Made by a program: the position numbers and the translations under genes | Assembly: GCF_004103735.1 (NCBI RefSeq) | Contig: NZ_CP035281.1 | Span: 248,001 to 312,000, forward strand | Direction of reading: 5' to 3' | DNA from: Aminipila luticellarii | GTDB taxonomy: Bacteria > Bacillota > Clostridia > Peptostreptococcales > Anaerovoracaceae | DNA: 64,000 nt | Shown here: positions 17,841-27,338 of the stretch, one piece after another | Numbering within the stretch: position 1 is the first letter of the stretch | How the letters are laid out: every line of letters starts with the position of its first letter | Notes under the pieces: model-generated | The model's database searches: none | The model's input: only the letters and a program-made list of their open reading frames with translations | Told to the model about the DNA's origin: nothing

Positions 17841-19826
17841 ATGACAAACATGGGTTTCGTCCGGGTGGCTTCCGTATCACCCAAAATCAAAGTGGCCAAC
17901 ACACAGTACAATGTAGATCAGATCCTCCGCTATATAGGACAGGCGGCCGATGAAAAAATAAAAGCCGGCTTTGTTTTATTTCCGGAACTATGTGTTACGG
18001 GATATACTTGTGCGGATTTATTTTATCAGCCGCATTTATATGAGGAAAATTTAAAAGGGCTTGAGAGAATTGTTAAAGCTTCTAAGGGTTTGAGTCTGGT
18101 GATTATTGTCGGATTTTATTACAGGGTGTACGGGAACTTATACAACTGTGCGGCGTTGATTCAGAACGGCAGGATCAGAGGAATCGTTCCGAAGATGTTC
18201 ATTCCGGATTATAAGGAATTTTATGAAGCCAGGTGGTTTGCACCGGGTTCTCAGATTGTGAAGGATTTAAAATCGGTAAGAATTTTTGAGGAAGAGGTTC
18301 CTTTTGGAAATTTGATTTTTCGAGATGAAAAGGCCGGGTTCGGTGTGGGGATAGAAATCTGCGAAGACTTGTGGATGCCTGTCACCCCGGGGACGCATCT
18401 GGCTCTGAATGGAGCAGATATCATTTTTAATGCGTCCGCCAGTAATGAAACGGTCGGAAAATCGCAATACCGAAAAAGTCTGGTGCTTTCGGAAAGCGCG
18501 AAAAATAATTGCGGATATGTGTACGCGTCAGCAGGCGTGAACGAGTCTACGACCGATTTGGTGTTCAGCGGACACACCATGATCGCCGAAAACGGAACCA
18601 TGGTGGCGGAAGGCGATCGATTCCAGCGGGAAGGAAACATGCTGACGGGAGATCTGGATTTTCAGCGGATTCATTTCGAAAGAAGCCATGGGCAGACTTT
18701 CAGCAACAGTGCCGCTGCGTATGCAGACAGAAATGCTTATGTAACAGTGGAACTGGAACCGGTACAGCTGGTGGAACCTGGGATGCAGATCCGGAGAACC
18801 TATGAAAAAAATCCGTTCGTTCCTTCCGATCCGGCGGTGGTTCATGAAAGCTGCCGTGAAATTTTTAACATTCAGACGGCCGGTCTGGCCAAACGAATGG
18901 AACATTCTCACGCGAAAAAAAGTGTGGTGGGAATCTCAGGAGGCTTGGATTCCACTCTCGCTTTGCTGGTTACAGCCAAGACTCACCGGTTATTGGGCAG
19001 ACCCGCATCCGATATTGTGGCGGTCACCATGCCGGGGTTTGGAACCACCGGAAAGACTTATAATAATGCGCTTACCATTATGAAGCTGCTGGGGGCAGAG
19101 GTTCGGGAAATTCCTATTGGAGAAGCAGTCTTAAAGCATTTTGAAGATATCGGGCAGGATAAGGAGGTCCACGATCTGACTTATGAAAATTGTCAGGCGC
19201 GGGAAAGGACTCAAATCCTGATGGATATTGCAAACAAAGAAGGCGGGCTGGTGGTGGGAACCGGCGATCTGTCGGAACTGGCCTTGGGATGGTGTACCTA
19301 TAATGGGGATCATATGTCTATGTATGGAGTCAATGCAGGAATCCCAAAAACCCTGGTGCGATTCGTAGTGCAATGGGTCATGGAGAACCTGCTCAGCGGA
19401 GATTCGGAGGATAGGGCGTTCAGCCGGGATAATCCGCTGTTGAAAAAGACCCTTCAGGATATTTTAGATACTCCTATTTCTCCGGAGCTTCTGCCTCCGG
19501 ATGAAAACGGAAATATAGCGCAGAAAACGGAGGACAGTGTGGGTCCGTATATCCTGCATGACTTCTTTATTTTCTATACGCTGCGGCACGGTATGCCGCC
19601 TGAAAAGCTGCTTTATGTGGCAAAACAGGCATTTGCAGACGAGTACGACGAGGAATTCATCAAGAAGTGGCTGATCACCTTTTACAGAAGGTTTTTTGGA
19701 CAGCAGTTCAAGAGGAGCTGTGTGCCTGACGGTCCGAAAGTAGGCTCTGTCAGCCTGTCTCCTCGAGGGGACTGGAGAATGCCCAGTGATGCGGATGCAG
19801 CCATGTGGCTGGCGGAATTGGAATAA
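17841..19826 (+). CDS. nadE: Glutamine-dependent NAD+ synthetase
   Basis: Converts deamido-NAD to NAD using ammonia released from glutamine. The 661-residue two-domain form is complete: an N-terminal nitrilase-type glutaminase (FPELCVTGYT with the catalytic Glu, VPKMFIPDYKEFYE with the Lys, and nucleophile Cys174 in GIEICEDLW), then the synthetase domain with the ATP pyrophosphatase loop SGGLDST near residue 366 and GTGDLSELALGW. The start ATG 17841 follows GGAAAGGAAAAC; ATG 17850 is an alternative. It is transcribed alone from the promoter at 17712. Confidence 0.96.
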   Translation: MTNMGFVRVASVSPKIKVANTQYNVDQILRYIGQAADEKIKAGFVLFPELCVTGYTCADLFYQPHLYEENLKGLERIVKASKGLSLVIIVGFYYRVYGNLYNCAALIQNGRIRGIVPKMFIPDYKEFYEARWFAPGSQIVKDLKSVRIFEEEVPFGNLIFRDEKAGFGVGIEICEDLWMPVTPGTHLALNGADIIFNASASNETVGKSQYRKSLVLSESAKNNCGYVYASAGVNESTTDLVFSGHTMIAENGTMVAEGDRFQREGNMLTGDLDFQRIHFERSHGQTFSNSAAAYADRNAYVTVELEPVQLVEPGMQIRRTYEKNPFVPSDPAVVHESCREIFNIQTAGLAKRMEHSHAKKSVVGISGGLDSTLALLVTAKTHRLLGRPASDIVAVTMPGFGTTGKTYNNALTIMKLLGAEVREIPIGEAVLKHFEDIGQDKEVHDLTYENCQARERTQILMDIANKEGGLVVGTGDLSELALGWCTYNGDHMSMYGVNAGIPKTLVRFVVQWVMENLLSGDSEDRAFSRDNPLLKKTLQDILDTPISPELLPPDENGNIAQKTEDSVGPYILHDFFIFYTLRHGMPPEKLLYVAKQAFADEYDEEFIKKWLITFYRRFFGQQFKRSCVPDGPKVGSVSLSPRGDWRMPSDADAAMWLAELE

Positions 19827-19887
19827 TCTGCTCTATAATAACCAGTTTAAAAGCAGAAGCTTTGGACGGCGGAACGATATAGAAGTG

Positions 19888-19919
19888 CGGTTGGTGCTGT
19901 AAATGTGCCAGCCGTTTTT
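19888..19919 (+). terminator. Terminator after nadE
   Basis: CGGTTGG at 19888-19894 pairs with CCAGCCG at 19908-19914 (one G-U), followed by TTTTT. The rest of the 377-base gap to yhaM holds the yhaM promoter and a leader in which I see no gene. Confidence 0.7.
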
Positions 19920-19974
19920 CATTCAATAGGAAATATTGTTTCTTATTAAATGAAAAGTGGAGTGCAGAAAATCA

Positions 19975-20003
19975 TTGACGATAGGAAAATTACATATTAT
20001 AAT
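19975..20003 (+). promoter_or_regulatory. Strong sigma-A promoter for yhaM-recD2-comFC
   Basis: TTGACG at 19975-19980 and a perfect TATAAT at 19998-20003, separated by exactly 17 bases. It predicts a leader of roughly 190 bases before yhaM. Confidence 0.8.
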
Positions 20004-20203
20004 ATAAATGTAAAAAAAATACAGTACGATCGAGATGTTGTAAATCTGTTAGGAGACTATTTTCCAGAAAAATTATTATTTGATTCTGCCAAAGTTTTTG
20101 GAATTTATTGCACGGGGCAAAGAATGTAGTATATACTTATAAGTGCCCAAAGACAATCAGAAGGGCGAAGAAAGGGCGGCAGGACTTGCCGTAGGGTAGA
20201 CAT

Positions 20204-21166
20204 ATGAAGGAATTTTATATTGCAGATTTAAGAACAGATGAAGAGATAACAGACTTTTTTATTATAAAGACCATAGCAGTAAAATTAGGCTCCAATAAAA
20301 AGCAGTATTTAGATCTCCTGCTGGCAGATGCCACAGGAGAGGTGACTGCTAAGAAATGGGATGTGGCGGATGCGGAATTGCCGTCCATTAATGAAATAAA
20401 AGATGGAGACATCGTGAAGATAAAGGCTCATGTAACCCAGTGGAACGGATTGAAGCAGCTTCGGGTCATGAAGATACGAAAAAAAGTCGAAAATGATCCG
20501 GTGGAGATGGTCGACTTGATAAAAGCCGCTCCGGAACGGGCAGAGGATATGTATGAATACATATATAACCGGGCCGAAGCCATGAAGGATGAGGATCTCA
20601 AGACCATATGCGTGCGGCTGTTAACGGAAAACAAGGAAAGACTGATGTATTATCCGGCAGCGCAGAAGAATCATCATGCGGAGCTGGCGGGTCTTTTGTA
20701 TCACGTCAAGCGAATGCTGATGAACGGGGAACGAATGTGTGAGGTCTATACCAATCTAAATGCAGACTTGGTTGCGGCAGGAGTCATTTTGCACGATATG
20801 GAAAAGTTGAATGAGATCGATTCCAATGAGCTTGGCATTTCTACGGGCTATTCTTTTGAAGGGCAAATGCTGGGGCATTTGGTTCAAGGAATCAAGACCA
20901 TAGAAAAAATTTCGGAAGAGATTGGAATGCCCAGGGAAAAGGCAATCATGCTGGAGCATATGATCCTGACTCATCACTATGAACCGGAATTCGGAAGTCC
21001 GAAGAAGCCTATGTTCCCGGAAGCGGAGATTTTGCACTATCTGGATATTATTGATGCCAGAATGTTCGATATGACAGATGCCCTTCAGGGCGTTCAGCCG
21101 GGCGAATTCTCAGACCGGGTCTGGACTTTGGATAACAGGAAGATTTACAAACCGCTGGGAGAATAA
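20204..21166 (+). CDS. yhaM: 3'-5' exoribonuclease YhaM family
   Basis: A 320-residue nuclease with an N-terminal OB-fold nucleic-acid-binding domain (about 18-95, KQYLDLLLADATGEVTAKKW) and a C-terminal HD metal-dependent hydrolase domain (about 160-290; HHAELAGLLYHV, ILHDMEK and MILTHHYEPEFGSPKKP supply the His and Asp ligands). YhaM enzymes degrade RNA, and single-stranded DNA in some species, from the 3' end. The gene starts an operon with recD2 six bases downstream. Confidence 0.93.
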   Translation: MKEFYIADLRTDEEITDFFIIKTIAVKLGSNKKQYLDLLLADATGEVTAKKWDVADAELPSINEIKDGDIVKIKAHVTQWNGLKQLRVMKIRKKVENDPVEMVDLIKAAPERAEDMYEYIYNRAEAMKDEDLKTICVRLLTENKERLMYYPAAQKNHHAELAGLLYHVKRMLMNGERMCEVYTNLNADLVAAGVILHDMEKLNEIDSNELGISTGYSFEGQMLGHLVQGIKTIEKISEEIGMPREKAIMLEHMILTHHYEPEFGSPKKPMFPEAEILHYLDIIDARMFDMTDALQGVQPGEFSDRVWTLDNRKIYKPLGE

Positions 21167-21171
21167 TAAAA

Positions 21172-23385
21172 ATGGCATGCACTGAGGTAAAAAACGGAAT
21201 AATTGAAGATATTATTTTCAGAAACAAGGAAAATGGATATACCATAGCCGTATTTGAAAATGAAGAGGAGCAGTTCACCGCCGTAGGGTATCTGCCTTTT
21301 GCGGATGCGGGACGGAGCTATGAGCTTACTGGCACCTGGAAGACGCATCCGGTCTACGGGGAGCAGTTCGACGTGTCGGAAGCAAAGGAGCAGCTGCCGG
21401 TTTCGACCAAGGGAATGGAAAATTTTCTGGCCTCCGGTGCCGTAAAAGGGATTGGGAAGAAAACAGCGGCGTTGATCGTTAAAAAATTTGGGATGGATAC
21501 GCTGCGGATCATGGAAGAGGAACCCGACAGGCTGTCAGAGGTTGAAGGAATCGGCCTGAAAAAGGCGGCGGCTATTGGCGAAGCGTTCAAAGAAAAAAGA
21601 GCGGTGGCAGAAGTCACCCTGTTCCTTCAAAAGTTTGATATATCCGCAGGCTGTGCCATTCGTTTATATAAGGAATATGGTGAAGCTGCCGTAGATATTG
21701 TGTCACAGAACCCGTACCAGCTGGTCAATGATGTTTATGGAATCGGCTTTAAAAAGGCAGATGCCATTGCGGAGAAAATGGGCATAGACCGAAATGATGA
21801 ATACCGCATTCAGAGCGGTGTCCGGTTTACGCTGAACTATTATGTGGGGGAAGGTCATACATATGTGCCCCAAAAGCTTTTGTGTGAAAGAGCCGGACAG
21901 CTTATGGAGGTCTCCACGGAAACGGTCTATGAGAATTTGGTCGGAATGGCCTTTGAAGGAGATATTCAGATTGAAAATCTGGAAGGACAGAACGTTGTTT
22001 TTCTAATGCCGTATTTCATGGCGGAACAAAATGTATGCAAAAGACTGGCAGCCGTGAACAGTGCCTCCCTTAAGGCAATTCATGCGGATTTAGATACCCT
22101 CATACGCATTACGGAAAATGAGAAGGGGCTGGAGCTGTCAGAAAATCAGAAGTTTGCCGTAAAAAGCTCGCTGGAGAACGGCGTTTCCGTTATAACCGGC
22201 GGCCCCGGCACCGGAAAGACTACCATCATCAATGCGATTATGAACATTTTGGAGCACAGCGGTCTGAAAACCGCTATAGCGGCACCTACGGGGAGAGCCG
22301 CAAAGCGTATTACAGAAACGTCGGGCTATTATGCCTCCACCATTCACCGCCTTTTGGAATACTATTATTCGGAAAGCGAAGATACCATGCGGTTCGGAAA
22401 GACCCAGGAAAATCCGCTGGATTATGAGGTGGTCATCGTAGATGAAGCCTCTATGATCGACATATTATTGATGAATGGGCTGATGAATGCGGTGGTACCG
22501 GGAACGAGGCTGATTTTTGTGGGCGACTCGGATCAGCTTCCGTCCGTGGGCGCAGGTAATGTGCTCCGGGATATGATTGACAGCGAGGTCATCTATTCGG
22601 TGAAGCTGACGGAAATCTTCAGGCAGGCCAAGGAAAGCTTAATCGTGGTGAATGCTCATAAAATCAACAAGGGGGAGTATCCGGAATGCAACGGAAAGGA
22701 TAAGGACTTTTTCTTTCTTCGAAAAAGTGGCGAAAAGGACATGCTGGATACTATCAAGGATCTGTGCTGCCGGCGGCTGCCGTCCTATTTCACAGATTGT
22801 GATGCCATGAAAGATATGCAGATTCTTACTCCGGTCAGGAAGGGGCTGCTTGGAAGTATCAATCTGAACAAAGAATTGCAGGCAGTACTGAATCCGCCGA
22901 ATCCGGAGTTAGCCGAGCAGAAATACGGAGAAAAGGTTTTTCGGGTTCAGGATAAAGTCATGCAGATAAAAAACAACTATCAGATGGCGTGGAAGCGTCT
23001 GGACGATTTCACAGAGGGCCAGGGAATCTTTAACGGAGATGTAGGCTTTATAAGCCACATTGACAAGGAATTCAATGAAATCGTGGTGGTCTTTGATGAC
23101 AATAAATATGTGACTTATGACGTGACACAGCTGGATGAACTGGAACTGGCATACGCAGTGACTGTGCATAAAAGTCAGGGAAGTGAATTCCCCATTGTGA
23201 TCATGCCTATAAGCTGGTTCCCGCCGGTCCTGGCCACCAGAAATCTGCTCTATACAGCTGTTACAAGGGGAAAACAGGCTGTTGTGCTGGTGGGCTCCGT
23301 GAACAAAATGTACGCCATGGTGGAAAATAACAGAATTACAGACCGGTATACGGGTTTAAAGGCTCGATTAAAAAGCTTGCTGTAG
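21172..23385 (+). CDS. recD2: RecD2-type 5'-3' DNA helicase
   Basis: A 737-residue superfamily 1B helicase found in bacteria independent of RecBC. The N-terminal region carries an OB-like segment and helix-hairpin-helix repeats (GIGKKTAALIVKKFG, GIGLKKAAAIGEAF), then the ATPase core with Walker A GGPGTGKTT near residues 343-351, VIVDEASMID, and the C-terminal motif AVTVHKSQGSEFPIVI and LYTAVTRGKQ. It probably acts in replication-fork or mismatch-related DNA maintenance. Next to yhaM it may form a nucleic-acid processing operon with comFC. Confidence 0.94.
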   Translation: MACTEVKNGIIEDIIFRNKENGYTIAVFENEEEQFTAVGYLPFADAGRSYELTGTWKTHPVYGEQFDVSEAKEQLPVSTKGMENFLASGAVKGIGKKTAALIVKKFGMDTLRIMEEEPDRLSEVEGIGLKKAAAIGEAFKEKRAVAEVTLFLQKFDISAGCAIRLYKEYGEAAVDIVSQNPYQLVNDVYGIGFKKADAIAEKMGIDRNDEYRIQSGVRFTLNYYVGEGHTYVPQKLLCERAGQLMEVSTETVYENLVGMAFEGDIQIENLEGQNVVFLMPYFMAEQNVCKRLAAVNSASLKAIHADLDTLIRITENEKGLELSENQKFAVKSSLENGVSVITGGPGTGKTTIINAIMNILEHSGLKTAIAAPTGRAAKRITETSGYYASTIHRLLEYYYSESEDTMRFGKTQENPLDYEVVIVDEASMIDILLMNGLMNAVVPGTRLIFVGDSDQLPSVGAGNVLRDMIDSEVIYSVKLTEIFRQAKESLIVVNAHKINKGEYPECNGKDKDFFFLRKSGEKDMLDTIKDLCCRRLPSYFTDCDAMKDMQILTPVRKGLLGSINLNKELQAVLNPPNPELAEQKYGEKVFRVQDKVMQIKNNYQMAWKRLDDFTEGQGIFNGDVGFISHIDKEFNEIVVVFDDNKYVTYDVTQLDELELAYAVTVHKSQGSEFPIVIMPISWFPPVLATRNLLYTAVTRGKQAVVLVGSVNKMYAMVENNRITDRYTGLKARLKSLL

Positions 23386-23411
23386 ATTTTTATAATGGGG
23401 GAAAAGGGAGA

Positions 23412-24164
23412 TTGAATGTAAGGGAAATGTTGCTGGACTGGTTGTTCCCGTCCAATATTTACTGTATCTGCTGCGGAAATCTGATCGACAAGAGCCGAAC
23501 CTATGCCCTTTGCGACCAATGTCTGGGGACGATACACTGGGCGAATGACAGAACCTGTATAAAATGCGGGAAAATACTGGCAGACACGGAGCGCAGGCGG
23601 CTGTTGGACGAACTGGGAGAAGGACAGCACCTGTGTGCGGACTGCCGTCACAATACCCACTATTTTGACCGTGGATTTACCTGTATGCAATACGGTTCCA
23701 TGGAGAAAGAAATGATACACCGATTTAAGTTCAACGGCTGTGCCTATATGGGGGATAAGCTGGGAAACATTCTGCTGGATAAAATTCTGCTGGAGAATTT
23801 GTCGGTGGATGTGGTCACAGCAGTACCCATGCACTCCAAGAATCAGTTGAAACGGGGGTATAATCAATCTGCCCTTATGGCAAAAGTAGTTGCGAAAGGT
23901 CTTGGAGTAGTCTATAATGATCAGGTGCTTATCCGAAAACAATACAAAGCGCCCATGAACAAGCTGGATGCGGAGCAAAGGGCTTCCAATGTAAAAAATT
24001 CCTATGGGATTCATCCCAAATTCGGTTGTTTTCAGAATCAAAGTATATTGCTGATAGACGATATATATACTACGGGGAGCACTGCGGACGAATGCAGCCG
24101 GCTTTTAAAGGAAGCGGGAGCAGAAAACGTTTATGTGCTGACTTTGGCGGCAGGTGCTGATTGA
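23412..24164 (+). CDS. comFC: ComF family phosphoribosyltransferase-like protein
   Basis: About 250 residues: an N-terminal zinc-finger region with CICCGN, CDQC, CIKCGK and CADC cysteine pairs, then a type I PRTase-like fold with the PRPP-binding loop ILLIDDIYTTGST near 216-228. ComFC takes part in uptake of transforming DNA in competent bacteria, though it is widely kept in non-competent ones. The start is uncertain: TTG 23412 lies one base after GGGAG, while the ATG at 23427 gives the more usual MLLDWLFP beginning but has a short spacing. A raiA-type RNA follows, an arrangement repeated in other Clostridia. Confidence 0.88.
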   Translation: MNVREMLLDWLFPSNIYCICCGNLIDKSRTYALCDQCLGTIHWANDRTCIKCGKILADTERRRLLDELGEGQHLCADCRHNTHYFDRGFTCMQYGSMEKEMIHRFKFNGCAYMGDKLGNILLDKILLENLSVDVVTAVPMHSKNQLKRGYNQSALMAKVVAKGLGVVYNDQVLIRKQYKAPMNKLDAEQRASNVKNSYGIHPKFGCFQNQSILLIDDIYTTGSTADECSRLLKEAGAENVYVLTLAAGAD

Positions 24165-24212
24165 GGCAGCGGAAAAGCAAAGGATAATTGAATTCCATGC
24201 TACATATATTGA

Positions 24213-24394
24213 GATAAGGCGGCTGTTCAGGTCTGTGATTGAAAGTCCAGGCCAGTTACGGGCAAAGGGACCCACGTAAGCTGATCCGCAAGGCGGCAGT
24301 GATCATGGCGTAGCTTAGAAGTAAGTCCTCTGACAAAGTCAGGTAAAGGCAGGTGTGGGGGCAAAGATCAGGTCAGCTGAGCAGCCGCCTTATC
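24213..24394 (+). ncRNA. raiA-type structured RNA
   Basis: A non-coding stretch of about 182 bases between comFC and hpf, closed by a perfect 13-bp stem: the strand 24213-24225 (GATAAGGCGGCTG) pairs with 24382-24394 (CAGCCGCCTTATC). Inside are a CTGAC-AAA-GTCAG hairpin at 24330-24342 and GC-rich, purine-loop segments typical of a compact folded RNA. The raiA motif was described computationally as a conserved Firmicutes/Actinobacteria RNA lying upstream of raiA (hpf) and often beside comFC, and has been linked to sporulation in Clostridium. Position, size and closing stem match; I could not run the covariance model. No open reading frame explains it. Confidence 0.75.
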
Positions 24395-24423
24395 CCAATA
24401 TTCCCATTTATTTTTTCTGAAAA

Positions 24424-24455
24424 TTGTGGAAACTGTCGAAATAAGGTGTTATAAT
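24424..24455 (+). promoter_or_regulatory. Extended -10 promoter for hpf
   Basis: TGTTATAAT at 24447-24455 is an extended -10 (TG-N-TATAAT). TGGAAA at 24427-24432 is a possible -35 at 17 bases. Transcription of hpf can therefore be independent of the raiA RNA. Confidence 0.55.
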
Positions 24456-24576
24456 AAAAGCAACAACTCAATCCACAGCTTGTCCCAGTTGTAATAAATT
24501 GGAAGTCAGGCTGGTGCAAGAGTTTTTTAAAATCTATGATTTGCAGAAACTAACTACAAAAAGGGAGGGCATCTAT

Positions 24577-25104
24577 ATGAAGATTGAAATTACGAGTAAG
24601 AACCTGAGTTCAAGTGACTATCTAAGGGACACCATTGAAAAGAAGCTGCAAAAATTGAGCAAATATTTTTCAAATGATATTGTGGCTAATGTAATGGTTT
24701 CAGCTGAAAAGGATAAGCAGAAAATAGAAGCGACTATAAATGCAGGGGGAACTATTTTCAGAGCAGAAAATACTGCGGATGTTGCTTATGATGCAATCGA
24801 CGGAGTTGTTGATAAACTGTCGTCACAGATGTCTCGATTTAAAACAAAGCTGCAAAAGAGGAACAAAGACAACAAGGGTCTTAGATTTGCGGAGATTCCG
24901 GATTACACCAATGAGCCGGAAGAGATGACCGTTGTAAAAAGGAAAAAGATGGAAATTATTCCGATGAATATCGAAGAAGCCATTCTACAGATGGAACTGA
25001 TCGGACATTCCTTCTTTGTATTTATGAATATGGATACGGAGTCTGTCAATGTGGTCTATAAAAGAAAGAATGGGGACTATGGCCTGATAGAAACCGTATA
25101 TTAA
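24577..25104 (+). CDS. hpf: Ribosome hibernation promoting factor, long form
   Basis: A 175-residue long HPF that dimerises 70S ribosomes to 100S in stationary phase. The N-terminal S30AE/RaiA domain covers about 1-100 (MKIEITSKNLSSSDYLRD, beta-alpha fold) and the C-terminal dimerisation domain about 120-175 (ending in FFVFMNMDTESVNVVYKRKNGDYGLIE). An in-frame TTG at 24499 exists, but the ATG at 24577 follows GGGAGG by eight bases and gives the standard N-terminus. It has a promoter at 24447 and a strong terminator. Confidence 0.95.
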   Translation: MKIEITSKNLSSSDYLRDTIEKKLQKLSKYFSNDIVANVMVSAEKDKQKIEATINAGGTIFRAENTADVAYDAIDGVVDKLSSQMSRFKTKLQKRNKDNKGLRFAEIPDYTNEPEEMTVVKRKKMEIIPMNIEEAILQMELIGHSFFVFMNMDTESVNVVYKRKNGDYGLIETVY

Positions 25105-25120
25105 ATCATATAAAAAGGCT

Positions 25121-25150
25121 ATGGCGGGGATAAAAATCCCTGCCATTTTT
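25121..25150 (+). terminator. Rho-independent terminator after hpf
   Basis: ATGGCGGGGAT at 25121-25131 pairs with ATCCCTGCCAT at 25136-25146 (one G-U) across an AAAA loop, followed by TTTT. Confidence 0.9.
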
Positions 25151-25172
25151 ACTTTTAGCTGTACTTTAACTA

Positions 25173-25201
25173 TTGAAAATACCGCTGTTTTTTTGTACAA
25201 T
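25173..25201 (+). promoter_or_regulatory. Promoter for cdaA-cdaR-glmM-glmS
   Basis: TTGAAA at 25173-25178 and TACAAT at 25196-25201, exactly 17 bases apart, about 35 bases ahead of cdaA. No further promoter or terminator is seen until 30566, so the four genes form one operon. Confidence 0.75.
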
Positions 25202-25236
25202 GGAAAAAGGGTAAACATGAGGGAGAGAATAGGGGA

Positions 25237-26103
25237 ATGTATATGCAGAGTTATATTAGCAATATTGTTTCCGGTATCAGCATTACGGATGCGATCGATG
25301 TTTGTATCGTGGCATTTATAATATATAAGGTACTGGGATTTATCAGAGAATCAAGAGCAGAGCAGTTGGTTAAGGGTCTGCTTGTTTTAGTGTTCGCAAC
25401 ATTAATTTCCGAACAATTTCATCTGTACACGTTAAACTGGATTTTAAAAGGGACGATGACCTTGGGCGTTTTGGCTTTAGTTATCGTATTTCAGCCGGAA
25501 CTCAGAAGAGGGTTGGAATATGTGGGAAGGAGCAAGCTGGTAAAAGCACCCTTCGGTCAGTTCGATAAAGAAAAAGCCAAGAATATTACGGCTCAGTTCA
25601 TAAGGGCGGTAGATGATTTTTCGGCTAATAAGGTAGGCGCTCTCATCATATTGGAAAGAGAGACCTCTTTAACGGATATCGCTGAAACGGGTACGATTCT
25701 AAATGCAGAAATTTCAACAGAACTGCTGGGAAACATCTTTTATGAAGGTGCACCCCTTCACGACGGTGCAGTCATCGTTCGGGGCGACAAGATTTATGCG
25801 GCCGGATGTGTGCTGCCCTTGACGCAGAATAAAAATTTGTCGAAGGAACTTGGAACGAGGCATAGAGCGGGGATTGGCATTACAGAGAATTCAGATGCCA
25901 TTACTCTTATTGTTTCGGAGGAAACGGGGATTATATCCATCGCTGTGGACGGGAAGCTATCCAGATTTCTGGATATTAAGACAGTTGAAAAAACACTGCT
26001 CAACCTGTTCTTAAATGCGACGGGGGATGAGAAAAATGTAGCGGTAAAGAGTTTGGCTGCAATTTTCAATATGTTGGGGAGAAAAAATGATGCTGCAAAA
26101 TAA
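25237..26103 (+). CDS. cdaA: Diadenylate cyclase CdaA
   Basis: Makes the essential second messenger c-di-AMP from two ATP. About 288 residues: three N-terminal membrane helices (roughly 12-30, 36-55, 60-85), then the DAC domain with the catalytic DGA at residues 176-178 and RHR at 208-210. Two start codons compete: ATG 25237 and ATG 25243, the latter better spaced from AGGGG. The gene overlaps cdaR by 17 bases. c-di-AMP controls potassium uptake in Firmicutes, and a KimA-type potassium importer is encoded about 10 kb downstream. Confidence 0.95.
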   Translation: MYMQSYISNIVSGISITDAIDVCIVAFIIYKVLGFIRESRAEQLVKGLLVLVFATLISEQFHLYTLNWILKGTMTLGVLALVIVFQPELRRGLEYVGRSKLVKAPFGQFDKEKAKNITAQFIRAVDDFSANKVGALIILERETSLTDIAETGTILNAEISTELLGNIFYEGAPLHDGAVIVRGDKIYAAGCVLPLTQNKNLSKELGTRHRAGIGITENSDAITLIVSEETGIISIAVDGKLSRFLDIKTVEKTLLNLFLNATGDEKNVAVKSLAAIFNMLGRKNDAAK

Positions 26104-27292
26104 GAAATTTACAATCTTTCTATCCATCCTTTTGGCGATTTTCTTGTGGGTATATGTGGTAGCTGTTGAAAATCCGCCGACAAAAGTTAAGGTGCCGAAT
26201 GTGCCGATTAAGCTGGTCAATGTGGACAGTTTAAACCAAAGGGGGTTGGCCATCAGTTCAGAAGAGGACTACTTCATGGATGTAATCGTGGAAGGAGCCC
26301 GTTCCGATGTGCTGAAGATTTCAGCTGATGATATTGAGGCGAAAGCAGATGTTTTCGGATATGGAGTGGGGCAGAATGATATTCCGGTCACCATTACCGT
26401 ACCGGATTCTGTAAGCGTAGCCAATCAAAAAAATAACAGATTGACGGTGACTATCGAAGAAATGGTATCGGTATACAAGCCGGTGAATGTTGTTTTCAAC
26501 GGAGCGGCCGACTCAAAACAGGAAGCGACGGTTTCCAGCATTACACCGAAGGAAGTAGAAGTAAAAGGTGCCAAGTCCAAAGTGGCATCTATCAAATCAG
26601 TCAATGCATATCTTGATATTTCAGAGCTTACCACTACTCCGAAGTCTTTTACAACAGAGCTGACTGCGGTGGATTTTAGAGGGCAGAGTGTCAAAAATAT
26701 TAAATTGTCCTCAGATACTGCCGACATTGAGGCGGAAATCTATCAAACCAAAGAAGTGCCGCTGGAAGTAGATGTAACCGGAGAAGTGAACAAGGCCTAT
26801 CAGGTCACCAGTATGGATGTACCGCAAAAGGTCAAGATTAAAGGCTTAAAAGAGGATTTGCAGGATATCAGCAAAGTAACGGCAGAACCGGTGGACATAA
26901 GCAAGGTCACGGCTACGACGGATATCCCGCTTACGATAAAATTGCCTCGCGGGGTCATGCTGGCACAGGAGTCTAAAAAGACAGCGGTCAGCATAGCGAT
27001 AAAGGGCATCAGTGTAAAGGAATTTGAGATACCGAGCAGCAGTATTACTGCAAACGGACTGGGTGACAAGCTTTCACTGGTGATCAATACACAGACTGTC
27101 AATGTCAAGGTTTCGGGAAAGGAAGCAGACGTTGCAAAGCTGACGGAGGCTGATGTGAATCTTTCCATTGATTTGACAGGCCTAGAGGCGGGAATCTATA
27201 CGGTTCCTTTAAAAGTTGAGAAGGAGAATGGAATTTCAGATATCTCGGTAACCCCTGAGGAAATTCATATAACGATTAACGAGGCTGTATAA
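26087..27292 (+). CDS. cdaR: YbbR-domain regulator of CdaA
   Basis: A 401-residue extracellular protein anchored by one N-terminal helix (residues 8-27), followed by four YbbR-type repeats of about 80-85 residues (starting near 45, 130, 215 and 300). CdaR binds CdaA through the membrane and modulates c-di-AMP synthesis. Its start lies inside the cdaA 3' end, the usual coupling. Gene order cdaA-cdaR-glmM is conserved across Firmicutes. Confidence 0.93.
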   Translation: MMLQNKKFTIFLSILLAIFLWVYVVAVENPPTKVKVPNVPIKLVNVDSLNQRGLAISSEEDYFMDVIVEGARSDVLKISADDIEAKADVFGYGVGQNDIPVTITVPDSVSVANQKNNRLTVTIEEMVSVYKPVNVVFNGAADSKQEATVSSITPKEVEVKGAKSKVASIKSVNAYLDISELTTTPKSFTTELTAVDFRGQSVKNIKLSSDTADIEAEIYQTKEVPLEVDVTGEVNKAYQVTSMDVPQKVKIKGLKEDLQDISKVTAEPVDISKVTATTDIPLTIKLPRGVMLAQESKKTAVSIAIKGISVKEFEIPSSSITANGLGDKLSLVINTQTVNVKVSGKEADVAKLTEADVNLSIDLTGLEAGIYTVPLKVEKENGISDISVTPEEIHITINEAV

Positions 27293-27338
27293 CCTCGTTT
27301 TTCGTGTGTTTAAATACATAGGTAGGAGGAATTATTGA

